Source of the DNA: Clostridia bacterium
GTDB taxonomy: Bacteria; Bacillota; Clostridia; Oscillospirales; CAG-272
Reading direction: 5' to 3'
DNA: 49,052 nucleotides
NCBI GenBank assembly: GCA_017508665.1
Contig: JAFVYL010000021.1
Span: 1-49,052, forward strand
Below the pieces are notes generated by a model, which saw nothing but the letters and a program-made list of their open reading frames with translations, did not search any database and had not been told where the DNA came from. A program made the position numbers and the translations under genes. This document shows positions 8,401-15,529 of this stretch, piece after piece (position 1 is the stretch's first letter; each line of letters begins with the position of its first letter).

Positions 8401-8910
8401 TCATCTGACGTTTATCTGACACATCTTCATCGTCGTCAGCGCCGCGTTATGTGTATCCGGTGTCACACCGGCGCAGCACGCCGAATCAACCGAGACCTCA
8501 CGCTCGGGAAAATGCGCTTTTATCATAAGAGCATTGCTGACCACGCATATATCCGTGCAAAGTCCTATAAGCTCTATCTCATCAAAATCAAGGCCGGAAA
8601 GATACGTGGGGAGCTCGACCGAGCCAAAGGTGAGCTTCTCAAATACGGTCTCGTGTCCTCTGAGGATCTCCTTTGGGATATCGTGTCCCGTAGTACCCTT
8701 GATACAATGCGAAACAGGCAGCAGTCTTCCCTCTCGCGTCTCGGAATAATTTTCGTAATGAGTGTCCTTTGTATAAATTACAAGGTCACCTCTCATCTCG
8801 TATTCCTTGATCTTGTCTATAACTCGCGGCACTATTGCCACCGCCTCAGGTGTACCGAGTGTGCCGTCGATAAAATCGTTCTGCATATCAACTACAACAA
8901 GTATTTTCAT
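8401..8910 (-). CDS. Nicotinamidase-like cysteine hydrolase (isochorismatase fold)
   Basis: 169 aa, ATG 8910 with GGAGGAC. The catalytic triad of nicotinamidases is present: D8 (VVDMQNDF), K92 (EKLTFGS) and C122 (LCTDICV). The metal site also fits, with D49 and H51 in TKDTH and H68 in SHCIKGTTG. These match PncA, which hydrolyses nicotinamide to nicotinate plus ammonia in NAD salvage, so pncA is a fair guess; other isochorismatase-fold amidases share the triad. It is shorter than usual by some 10-40 residues. It is 12 bp downstream of an alpha/beta hydrolase gene. Confidence 0.8.
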   Translation of the reverse strand: MKILVVVDMQNDFIDGTLGTPEAVAIVPRVIDKIKEYEMRGDLVIYTKDTHYENYSETREGRLLPVSHCIKGTTGHDIPKEILRGHETVFEKLTFGSVELPTYLSGLDFDEIELIGLCTDICVVSNALMIKAHFPEREVSVDSACCAGVTPDTHNAALTTMKMCQINVR

Positions 8911-8922
8911 AAGTCCTCCATC

Positions 8923-9603
8923 TCACACATTCTGCGAGCAAACAAAATCTATGATAGGTCCTACGTCATCAAGCGAATGAGGATGATGCTTACATCCCGG
9001 CTTCACAACATATGTGATGTCTACGTTATTATCACGGCAATATTCGATCATTTTGCCGGAATTTTTATCAAACGGAACTATCTCATCGGAGTCGCCCGCA
9101 ACAAGCAGAAGCGGTATGCCGTGTGCAAACAGCTTATCCATATTTTCGATGGGGTTCTCTTTATACGTCTCGAGCTCGCTCTCGCTTATCCCATGCTCTC
9201 GGCACATCTCCGCGCTTTGATCTCCGCCCATCGGCGGCCAGGTGCGCAGGTCAAGCACGGGCGCGTCAAGATAAATCTTTTCTACGCACTCGGGGTACTC
9301 GCGTGCGAAGTTAAAGGCGTAAAGTCCGCCTCTGCTGAAGCCGAAAAGAATACATTTATCGTAAAGACCGAACTTCTCTGTCACAAAGGACATGAACTCG
9401 CGCATAAGTCCGACAGCCTTTTTGCTTCCGTACATATTGCTTATTTTATAATAAACTCTTGTGTATCCAAGCTCCAAGAGCTCTCGCTCCGCATTATCAA
9501 AGGCGAACAAAAACTCCGTCTTCCATATCCATCTGCCGTTAGGATTTTCCGGTCTGATAACAGTAGCCTCATATCCGTTAAATTCAAAGGTTATGGTTTG
9601 CAT
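8923..9603 (-). CDS. Alpha/beta hydrolase
   Basis: 226 aa, ATG 9603 with AAGGAG. The nucleophile elbow is GFSRGG with S90, the acid is in VAGDSDEIVPF near 173, and the His is in the CKHHPHSL segment near 205-210. This catalytic order is that of the prolyl-oligopeptidase/acetyl-esterase-like hydrolases. No signal peptide. Substrate unknown; the neighbourhood of carbohydrate enzymes makes a sugar esterase possible but unproven. Confidence 0.78.
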   Translation of the reverse strand: MQTITFEFNGYEATVIRPENPNGRWIWKTEFLFAFDNAERELLELGYTRVYYKISNMYGSKKAVGLMREFMSFVTEKFGLYDKCILFGFSRGGLYAFNFAREYPECVEKIYLDAPVLDLRTWPPMGGDQSAEMCREHGISESELETYKENPIENMDKLFAHGIPLLLVAGDSDEIVPFDKNSGKMIEYCRDNNVDITYVVKPGCKHHPHSLDDVGPIIDFVCSQNV

Positions 9604-9631
9604 AATATTGCTCCTTCTTAGATGTTATCTT

Positions 9632-11203
9632 CTATGTGTGCTTTCTAAAAATTTGACAAAATGACAATCGTACGGCTTTAAACAAAAGTCTTAACAAGAC
9701 TATCAGCACCGTACCGACAAGGAATCCCGTCATATCTATCAAAACGTCCCTCGCGCTGCCTGTTCTATCCGGTATAACCGTCTGCAAATACTCGGTGAAT
9801 ACCGCTACCCAAAGTCCTGTGAGGAGGTAGATCGGAAATCTGACGAAAAAGGGGCGGATCCTCGAATATTTAAACATATTCATCGCAAAGACTGCAAGCA
9901 GAATAAACGCGAAGAAATGCCCAAGTATTTTCGGGACGAAGGTCTTGACGTTTTCTCTGAATATGCTTAAGAGTCTGGTATCCCTCTCCACCCTGACCGT
10001 TATGCTATCCTCAACTCTTTGGAAGCCGTCGTCCACGATCAGCTTAAGGACGGTAGTCCCGGCACTTTTGCCGATAATACGAAAACTTCGCGCGTCAGAG
10101 GTAAGCTGAATTATATTTTTGTCGTACTCATATTCAACACGGTCGTAGGTTGTGCCCGTATCAAATCCGAAAAGATATGACACCGTATCCGTGTCGAGCA
10201 TTTCGATATATTTGCGTTCCGATAGATGAGAGTCGGTAAAGATCGGTGGGGATATGACGTTCACGGTACTGACTCGCACCGTCCTTGAAAAACCGTTCGG
10301 AGCAGTTACCGTCATATATCTCTCGCCCGCGGTGTTAAAGCGCGGGTTACCCGTTCTGCTCATACTTACACCGTCACCGTTATCAAATGACAATGTGAAA
10401 TCGGACGCGATCCTCTCGCCTCCCGAGTACAGATTTATAACGAGGCTCTCGCCTCTCTTTATCTCAAAGAAATCTTCCTTGCTGTTTTCTATTCTTATCT
10501 CGTCTACGTTCTGCATGTCCGAGGTAAGCTCGCTGATCTCGATCTGCTCAGACGTACCGATCAATCCGTTGCCGTACCGTACGGAGAATGACGTCTTCTC
10601 TCCGGGGAGAGTCGCTTTTACGGGTATCAGTCCTCCGTCCTCTCGCCTCTCGAAATGCTCCGTATCATATATCAGCTCATAATCTGTCATATTTGGATCG
10701 TTTCCCGAGGTAACGGTAGAGAAAACGTACACGGGTACGCCCGTGTATAAGGTCTTAGCTCCGTAGCCGTACCCACTGAGAAAATAGGATACCTCGCAGG
10801 ACTCGGGGTATTTTTTCACAAAAGTGAACTGTACCCTCTTCTCAAAGTCCTTATCGTATTTTGATGTGATCTTGATTTCGGCGCTGAGTACGTCTCCCTC
10901 AAAGGTCTTATCACTGCTTATCACTCCGTTTGAGGTAACGGTAAGGTGCTCGGGATCGAGCGAGGTGAATATCAGACCTGCATCACCGCGTATGTCTCCG
11001 ATGGGTGTATAGAGCGGCCGATAGCTTGAACCTGCGAGTAATTCGTCACAATCAAGCTCTACGGTAACGTCATCTATCCGCGCCGCATTTGTTTTTGCCT
11101 CAAACCAATCGATCGCCCTCTCGGAAACTCCGCTCGCAAAGCAAAGCACCGTGATCAGTATGATACAGGCTACGATATATAAGGCTATTGCTGTTTTTTT
11201 CAT
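9632..11203 (-). CDS. Membrane protein with extracellular Ig-like region and C-terminal VanZ-like domain
   Basis: 523 aa from ATG 11203; an in-frame TTG at 11263 has no RBS. One N-terminal helix (AIALYIVACIILITVLCFAS) anchors about 370 residues of beta-rich extracellular sequence, including a BIG2-like segment (IIGKSAGTTVLKLIVDDG). After that comes a four-helix membrane domain ending in the VanZ signature (EYLQTVIPDRTGSARDVLID, then MTGFLVGT). In VanZ proteins the helices sit N- to C-terminally with no such ectodomain; the inserted Ig-like region between helix 1 and helix 2 is unusual. It ends in TAG. A cell-envelope role is likely, but nothing more exact can be said. Confidence 0.75.
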   Translation of the reverse strand: MKKTAIALYIVACIILITVLCFASGVSERAIDWFEAKTNAARIDDVTVELDCDELLAGSSYRPLYTPIGDIRGDAGLIFTSLDPEHLTVTSNGVISSDKTFEGDVLSAEIKITSKYDKDFEKRVQFTFVKKYPESCEVSYFLSGYGYGAKTLYTGVPVYVFSTVTSGNDPNMTDYELIYDTEHFERREDGGLIPVKATLPGEKTSFSVRYGNGLIGTSEQIEISELTSDMQNVDEIRIENSKEDFFEIKRGESLVINLYSGGERIASDFTLSFDNGDGVSMSRTGNPRFNTAGERYMTVTAPNGFSRTVRVSTVNVISPPIFTDSHLSERKYIEMLDTDTVSYLFGFDTGTTYDRVEYEYDKNIIQLTSDARSFRIIGKSAGTTVLKLIVDDGFQRVEDSITVRVERDTRLLSIFRENVKTFVPKILGHFFAFILLAVFAMNMFKYSRIRPFFVRFPIYLLTGLWVAVFTEYLQTVIPDRTGSARDVLIDMTGFLVGTVLIVLLRLLFKAVRLSFCQIFRKHT

Positions 11204-11272
11204 ATTTTGAAAGCTATTCTCTTTCGTTTGTTGCTGTAATATATTTTCCCTGAAGCGCGCCAAAATAAACGC

Positions 11273-12310
11273 TTATTGTATCTCGGCACTTTTCAGCTGT
11301 ATTTTCTTTATTTTTATCTCGCTGTAAAGCATTTTTGTCAGATAATGCACGTTAGCAGAGGTGCGGCCCTTTGAGTTGCCGAGCACAACGACACCCAATC
11401 TTTTCTCTCTGTTAACGATAACCGAGGAGCGAAAAGTTCCCACGCCTCCCACGTGCCAGAGCTGATTGGATTTTTTATAGGTATGCCAGCCTATGCAGGT
11501 TGCTATATCTCTTTTCTCGGAGAGCGAGCTCTCGCACAGTACGTGCGCGCCCGTGACGTAAGGCCTCTCACTCTCTATCTGTACAGCGATATAAATGAGC
11601 ATGTCCTCTACTGAGCTTATGAGTCCGCCTCCGGCGATGTAAGGATTATCTCTATCCCATCGCCAGAAGTCTATCTTTCTTTTTCCAAGCGCCGCTATTG
11701 GCGTACGTGTATCCTCGGGCAGACTTATGACCGTGCTTTTCATTCCGAGGTCATTCTGCACGAATTCCTCTATCATATCGGCAAAGCTCCTGCCGGTAAT
11801 CTTCTCAGAGACCACCGCAAGGATAGCAAACGGAAAGTCCGAATAGGAGTAGCCGTGCGCCGCTTTTCCCTCACGCTTGGCAAGGCATTTTATTACCGTA
11901 TCCGCGGTACAGCTCGAATATATGTTCTTACGTGAGTACCCGTGTGAAAGGAGCGAGGGGACGGTTATCTCTGCGGGTGTCAGATGTCCGTAGCCCGCGG
12001 TATGTGTCAAGAGCTGATACAACGTCGGGTATTCACCCCTCGGCAGGTCTATAAAATCCGACACGCGTCTGTTCAGATCTATCGAGTAATCCTGTGCGAT
12101 CTTCAGAAAAAGATGCGCAGTCACGGTCTTGCTGACCGATCCTATGTCATACATCTCCTTCATTGGAGCTTCTCTATTACCGAAAACGAACATCTTGCCT
12201 TTAGAGTAAAGCCCTATGACAAGAGACTGATGCTCTGAGAGAGAAAGGTAACCGTTTATGCAATTTTGGACCTTTGGTCTGAATGCGCTAAGGCTCAGAT
12301 ATTCAATCAA
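11273..12310 (-). CDS. Serine hydrolase of the class C beta-lactamase / PBP4* family
   Basis: 345 aa. TTG 12310 is the likely start, since AAAGGA lies eight bases upstream and no better start follows. The catalytic motifs are S58-x-x-K61 (GSVSKT), YSYSD as the Tyr motif near 154-158, and HVGG replacing KTG near residue 290. The LLTHTAGYGH segment is also typical. There is no signal peptide, so it is probably intracellular, like many esterase or D-aminopeptidase members of the family rather than a true antibiotic resistance enzyme. Confidence 0.82.
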   Translation of the reverse strand: MIEYLSLSAFRPKVQNCINGYLSLSEHQSLVIGLYSKGKMFVFGNREAPMKEMYDIGSVSKTVTAHLFLKIAQDYSIDLNRRVSDFIDLPRGEYPTLYQLLTHTAGYGHLTPAEITVPSLLSHGYSRKNIYSSCTADTVIKCLAKREGKAAHGYSYSDFPFAILAVVSEKITGRSFADMIEEFVQNDLGMKSTVISLPEDTRTPIAALGKRKIDFWRWDRDNPYIAGGGLISSVEDMLIYIAVQIESERPYVTGAHVLCESSLSEKRDIATCIGWHTYKKSNQLWHVGGVGTFRSSVIVNREKRLGVVVLGNSKGRTSANVHYLTKMLYSEIKIKKIQLKSAEIQ

Positions 12311-12334
12311 TGCACTGTTCCTTTCACTTTTAAA

Positions 12335-13168
12335 TCATATCTTGTAAAATTTTGCTCTTTCCATATCGGCGGTATTCGGGGAATGAAGTGCCATCATTCT
12401 CACACCGTCAAGCGCGGTAAATATCATCGCGTGTCCGCCGTCAAAGTCAAATCGGCTGCCGCCGTGCAGCCATTTGCCGCGTATAGAATCGGACTCAGCA
12501 TCGAGCACAAGGTATCTGCCCTCATAAAAGCTCGACCATATCATCCTGACCTTATTTCCGTCTTTGTAGAGGAACGGACCGTCCGTAACATAGTTACCGC
12601 TACCCGCCTCAAGCTCGCTGACCGAGGGATTGTCGGATGCTCTGAAAAGCAGAAAGGCATCGCCTACCGGACGTGTGAGATCCTTCGAAAGCTCTACTGC
12701 CCATATCTCCCCGTCGCCAACCTGTACCCACTCGTGTGAAAATACCATATACGGCACTCCGTCTTCGACAAAGAACGTACCGTCAAGACACTCCCAACCG
12801 TCGGGTGTAACGCTTTTATCCGACACGGGTACGAACTCGCCGTCCGGCGTGTCCGAAACGAATATCCGCGTGGTACGGCACGTGTCATCCGACTTGCAGC
12901 TGCCGAAAAGATAGTATCTGCCGTTATATTTATGAAGCTCTGCCGCCCAGAAATCTCTGTCGGCAGGAAAGCCTGTTTTTTCTCCGTCGAAGATGACCTT
13001 CGGCTCTTCGAAATTCTCGAGGTCATAGCTCTTGTATACCGAAAATTTCGGATAGGCTACCAACGAGCCGCCATAGAGATTCGTTGTGCCGTACATATAA
13101 TAGCATCCCGCCTCAGTATCGGTGTATATAAATGGATCGCGTATTCTGATTTCTTCTCGTTTTATCAT
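12335..13168 (-). CDS. Glycoside hydrolase family 43-like protein
   Basis: 277 aa, ATG 13168. A five-bladed beta-propeller pattern is visible. D11 in IRIRDPFIY is the catalytic base, WAAELHKY (74-81) matches the second blade, D129 in LDGTFF fits the pKa-tuning Asp. The general-acid position reads VTDGPFLY (D196), where many GH43 members have Glu. A DGPF variant is known to me among bacterial GH43 proteins, so it need not be inactive. No signal peptide: cytoplasmic, trimming arabinose or xylose side chains from imported oligosaccharides is plausible. The upstream lipoprotein's TAG stop is part of its ribosome-binding region. Confidence 0.8.
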   Translation of the reverse strand: MIKREEIRIRDPFIYTDTEAGCYYMYGTTNLYGGSLVAYPKFSVYKSYDLENFEEPKVIFDGEKTGFPADRDFWAAELHKYNGRYYLFGSCKSDDTCRTTRIFVSDTPDGEFVPVSDKSVTPDGWECLDGTFFVEDGVPYMVFSHEWVQVGDGEIWAVELSKDLTRPVGDAFLLFRASDNPSVSELEAGSGNYVTDGPFLYKDGNKVRMIWSSFYEGRYLVLDAESDSIRGKWLHGGSRFDFDGGHAMIFTALDGVRMMALHSPNTADMERAKFYKI

Positions 13169-13175
13169 ATTGTTC

Positions 13176-13667
13176 CTAATCGGTTATGAATTTTTCTATA
13201 AACTGATTAAATGACACGGCTCCGCGGCAGTCGTCAGGTGAATAGCTGTGGCGAATGTTTTGATCATAATGACTGTGTGTATAAATGCCCTTCTCTGCAT
13301 AAACGTCGCATCCCGTGCAGGAATACTCAATAAACACCACGTAGCCGTCGGCAAACAGATGAGCATAATCGATGGGTAGGGGTAATATCACATCCCTTGC
13401 ATACTCAAGAGCCAAAAGCTCTCTGACAAAGCCGTCGATCTCATCACCGACAAGTGTACATACGGGCTCACATTCGTTACGTATATCCAATACCGAATCA
13501 TCTATATCAGATCCTATGTATTCTTCTCTTTCGACCTCATATATGTTTATCGAAATTATATCATCTATCTCACCGCCAAGCTGCATTTCCTTCTTGATCG
13601 TTACTTTGCAGGAGGATAAAGTAAGGATTATGAGTGCAGTTATCAAAAGCGTAAACAGTTTTTTCAT
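13176..13667 (-). CDS. Small lipoprotein, paralogue of the one at 40431-40907
   Basis: 163 aa from ATG 13667 (AAAGGAAA upstream). The signal peptide MKKLFTLLITALIILTLSSC ends in the lipobox LSSC. The mature part contains IISINIYEV, an ELLALEYARDVILPLPIDYA segment, GYVVFIEYSCTGCD and a C-terminal FNQFIEKF. The lipoprotein at 40431 shows the same order (IKSISIHYV, ELKTLLYTHEIIVFP, GYLINIEYTNGGYD, FYNIIEKY), so the two are paralogues. Function unknown. Stop is TAG, 7 bp before the GH43-like gene. Confidence 0.75.
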   Translation of the reverse strand: MKKLFTLLITALIILTLSSCKVTIKKEMQLGGEIDDIISINIYEVEREEYIGSDIDDSVLDIRNECEPVCTLVGDEIDGFVRELLALEYARDVILPLPIDYAHLFADGYVVFIEYSCTGCDVYAEKGIYTHSHYDQNIRHSYSPDDCRGAVSFNQFIEKFITD

Positions 13668-13717
13668 CGAATCGTTTCCTTTCTGATTTCTTGAGTCACT
13701 CAAAAGATTGCTTACTA

Positions 13718-13775
13718 CCGTAAAATGAACTTACGGTGTTGGGTCGAAAAATGGGGGTTGTAATACCTTAAAGTC
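13718..13775 (-). repeat. Cassette 3' flank A with hairpin
   Basis: Plus-strand GGGGGTTGTAATACCTTAAA followed by GTCTCA abuts the stop of the 13776 gene; nearly the same words (TGCCTTAAATTCTCA) precede the stop of the 14909 gene at 14878-14908. A small hairpin, CCGTAA/TTACGG (13718-13736), lies beyond it. The segment GAACTTACGG and GGTCGAAAAA resembles a decayed end of the repeats at 14651 and 15293. Confidence 0.6.
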
Positions 13776-14195
13776 TCAATTTTGTTCATCTGCATTTTCA
13801 ACCATTTTTTTCAGTTTGCGAATAAACGGCAAAAAGACACTTTGATCTGTATTAAAGCAAAAAGTCAAACTGTGTTGCATTCCATCTGCATATACGGTTC
13901 CTTTTGCCTCGATACTTCCCAGTTTACTCATTGTAAAAACAATTTCGCTACCGTAACAAATATCTTTGAACACGACCGAGTTTCTTTTGAAATCGTACAT
14001 ATCTTGTAGTTCCAAAACAAACCGCTTAAATTCTTTAATGTCACACTCACAATCGCCAAAACCGCTAAATGAGCCAGATGTTACAAAAACAAGGAAAGTC
14101 GTATTGTATGGATTTCCTCTACGTAATTCATCTGCATGAAAAATGAATTTATCTATTGTGATAGAATTGCATTGATCTATAAATTCTGCTTTCAT
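13776..14195 (-). CDS. WapI-like putative immunity protein (small cassette gene)
   Basis: 139 aa from ATG 14195 with GAGGTAAAAGTATT upstream. The segment SGSFSGFGDCECDIKEFKRF, later LGSIEAKGTVY and a LTFCFNTDQSVFLPFIRKL tail recall the WapI-type immunity family, whose members protect against contact-dependent toxins. No toxin gene is adjacent. It is the third short gene of an island delimited by repeats, with a promoter-containing 5' flank shared with the 14909 gene. Codon and base composition look more AT-rich than the neighbouring enzyme genes, which suggests transfer. Confidence 0.65.
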   Translation of the reverse strand: MKAEFIDQCNSITIDKFIFHADELRRGNPYNTTFLVFVTSGSFSGFGDCECDIKEFKRFVLELQDMYDFKRNSVVFKDICYGSEIVFTMSKLGSIEAKGTVYADGMQHSLTFCFNTDQSVFLPFIRKLKKMVENADEQN

Positions 14196-14199
14196 AATA

Positions 14200-14272
14200 C
14201 TTTTACCTCGATATGCTATACCAAACAGATGTAAATTGAAGTTTCGAGTTTTGCTCAAAAATCACTTTTGTC
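14200..14272 (-). promoter_or_regulatory. Shared cassette 5' flank, copy A
   Basis: On the minus strand GGGACAAAAGTGA, TTGAGCAAAA, CAATTTACA, GGTATA and CATATCGAGG occur in this order before the ATG at 14195. The same words in the same order precede the 14909 gene at 15206-15284. TTGAGC and TTTACA are 17 bp apart in both copies and could be -35 and -10 boxes. Confidence 0.55.
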
Positions 14273-14273
14273 C

Positions 14274-14627
14274 CTATGCGTTTTCCTTTGCGGTGGTGAT
14301 GGACTTTACAAGCATACGGCGAATGACACCACACTCCTGTAAGAGCTCTCTTGCTGTTTGTTCGCTTATTGCATTTGAGCCGACAAGCATTTCAATCCAA
14401 TATTCTGTTTCCCCGCATTCTTTGAGAGCAATGTGAAATTTGTTTATAAAATCGGCTTTGCTCGCCGCATAGTTTGCTTCGTGAATATTAGCACCAATAG
14501 AGGTTGCGCTTCTGACAATTTGGTTGATAAGTACACCTCTGCCTTTTCGTGTATCCACCTCATCACAGACAGAAATGATATGTAAAGCAAGAGTTTTTGC
14601 TCTTGTGCGCAATTCGGAATCTTTCAT
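14274..14627 (-). CDS. Four-helix bundle protein (23S rRNA intervening-sequence protein family)
   Basis: 117 aa, ATG 14627 with AAGGAGAACAATA. The pattern RAKTLALHIISVCDEV, GVLINQIVRSATSIGANIHE, ANYAASKADFINKFHIALKE and CGETEYWIEMLV is diagnostic for this family. Its members are found in rRNA intervening sequences, integron cassettes and as Avd accessory proteins of diversity-generating retroelements; the cellular role of stand-alone copies is uncertain. No reverse transcriptase is present here. It sits between the palindromic repeat at 14651 and the WapI-like cassette and ends in TAG. Confidence 0.85.
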   Translation of the reverse strand: MKDSELRTRAKTLALHIISVCDEVDTRKGRGVLINQIVRSATSIGANIHEANYAASKADFINKFHIALKECGETEYWIEMLVGSNAISEQTARELLQECGVIRRMLVKSITTAKENA

Positions 14628-14650
14628 TATTGTTCTCCTTTTTGGTGTTT

Positions 14651-14850
14651 AGTGAAGTTTTTGCTTTGCAAAAGTGAAGTTACTCGTTCTCGCTCGTAGT
14701 GAAGTTGTTCGCTTCGTTCACAGTGAAGTTAAGTTCGCCCTAAACTATCATTCACTTGCGCCGCGAACGGCGCAAACTTCACTTCGGCGGCAGCCGAAAC
14801 TTCACTGCATAGCAACTTCACTCGCCGCAGGCGAACTTAGTTGTCGAAAC
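14651..14850. repeat. Modular palindromic repeat R, copy 1
   Basis: Four direct AGTGAAGTT words (14651, 14673, 14698, 14722) are followed by a core and three inverted AACTTCACT words (14775, 14798, 14814), so the whole is a large imperfect inverted repeat. The spacers are mostly small hairpins, for example TTGCGCCG-CGAA-CGGCGCAA, TCGGC-GGCA-GCCGA and CGCC-GCA-GGCG. It ends in AACTTAGTTGTCGAAACT. From about 14731 on it is nearly identical to copy 2, with three single-base differences seen. Confidence 0.85.
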
Positions 14851-14908
14851 TCCAAAAGGTCTCAAAATCGGTCAAAAACGGGGGTTGTAATGCCTTAAAT
14901 TCTCACTT

Positions 14909-15202
14909 TTAGTAGTTCAAAATTTTTATCTTTGAAGGAAAAGCCCCTCCGCATGTACCGATTCCCGAGTTATCTACTAAAACTTCAATTAATCCATATT
15001 TTTCAAGCACTCTCAATGTACGAATCGTGCAATTGCCGCCTTGCGTATAAACAATACCATTTTGCGCATCCAAAATTCTTTTTGCACTTGTATAATCTTT
15101 TTTCTTAATTTTTGTAAGATCAATGTTTTGATTTCTCGCCTCATCGATTTGCCTTTTGCAAAATTCCATAGTTTCAATTTGAACAGGGGTTAATTTTTTC
15201 AT
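14909..15202 (-). CDS. Hypothetical small protein, 97 aa (cassette gene)
   Basis: ATG 15202 with GAGAGGAGATAAAC. The C-terminal half (CTIRTLRVLEKYGLIEVLVD) has the helix-plus-wing look of a winged-helix DNA-binding fold, and the N-terminal part is basic and helical (VQIETMEFCKRQIDEARNQN). I recognise no family. The gene is bracketed by repeats R1 and R2 and shares 5' and 3' flanks with the WapI-like gene. It could be a small regulator or part of a toxin/antitoxin or immunity cassette; the sequence does not decide. Confidence 0.6.
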   Translation of the reverse strand: MKKLTPVQIETMEFCKRQIDEARNQNIDLTKIKKKDYTSAKRILDAQNGIVYTQGGNCTIRTLRVLEKYGLIEVLVDNSGIGTCGGAFPSKIKILNY

Positions 15203-15205
15203 GTT

Positions 15206-15284
15206 TATCTCCTCTCGATATGTTTTATACCATACTGCTGTAAATTGTATTTTCAAGCTTTGCTCAAATCTCACTTTTGTCCCA
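15206..15284 (-). promoter_or_regulatory. Shared cassette 5' flank, copy B
   Basis: Same ordered words as 14200-14272: GGGACAAAAGTGA, TTGAGCAAAG, CAATTTACA, GGTATA, CATATCGAGA. TTGAGC and TTTACA are again 17 bp apart. The alignment stops at GGGAC in both copies, which marks a boundary of the cassette. Confidence 0.55.
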
Positions 15285-15292
15285 AAGAATTG

Positions 15293-15498
15293 GTGAAGTT
15301 ACTCGCTAACGCTCGTAGTGAAGTTGTTCGCTACGCTCACAGTGAAGTTTTGCTCGCTTCACTCGCAAAGTGAAGTTAAGTTCGCCCTAAACTATCATTC
15401 ACTTGCGCTGCGAACGGCGCAAACTTCACTTCGGCGGCAGCCGAAACTTCACTGCGTAGCAACTTCACTCGCCACAGGCGAACTTAGTTGTCGAAACT
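15293..15498. repeat. Modular palindromic repeat R, copy 2, ending at the rlmD stop codon
   Basis: GTGAAGTT/AGTGAAGTT words at 15293, 15317, 15341 and 15369, then inverted AACTTCACT at 15422, 15445 and 15461, with hairpin-forming spacers as in copy 1. It ends GTCGAAACT, whose last bases are the TAG stop of rlmD on the minus strand. The direct-repeat half differs from copy 1 in spacer sequence, the other half is almost identical. Confidence 0.85.
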
Positions 15499-15529
15499 AT
15501 TGTTTGCGAAGACAAACAATAGTTTCGAC
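15490..15529. repeat. Perfect 17-bp inverted repeat across the rlmD 3' end
   Basis: GTCGAAACTATTGTTTG (15490-15506) pairs perfectly with CAAACAATAGTTTCGAC (15513-15529) around a 6-base loop. One arm is rlmD coding sequence (VETIVC), the other covers its last codons, the stop and the end of repeat R2. There is no T-run, so it is not a normal terminator. Confidence 0.9.

Noticed and set aside
8074-9621. 515-codon plus-strand open frame opposite the nicotinamidase-like and hydrolase genes
   Set aside because: Both minus-strand genes have intact catalytic motifs and good RBSs; the plus frame has a coding-shadow composition.
14274-14627. Diversity-generating retroelement accessory protein (Avd)
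   Set aside because: The four-helix bundle fold fits, but there is no reverse transcriptase, no template/variable repeat and no C-type lectin target gene nearby.
14651-15498. Possible CRISPR array (regular 9-bp words with spacers)
   Set aside because: The repeats are only 9 bp, change orientation half-way, the spacers are themselves palindromic and recur in both copies, and there are no cas genes.
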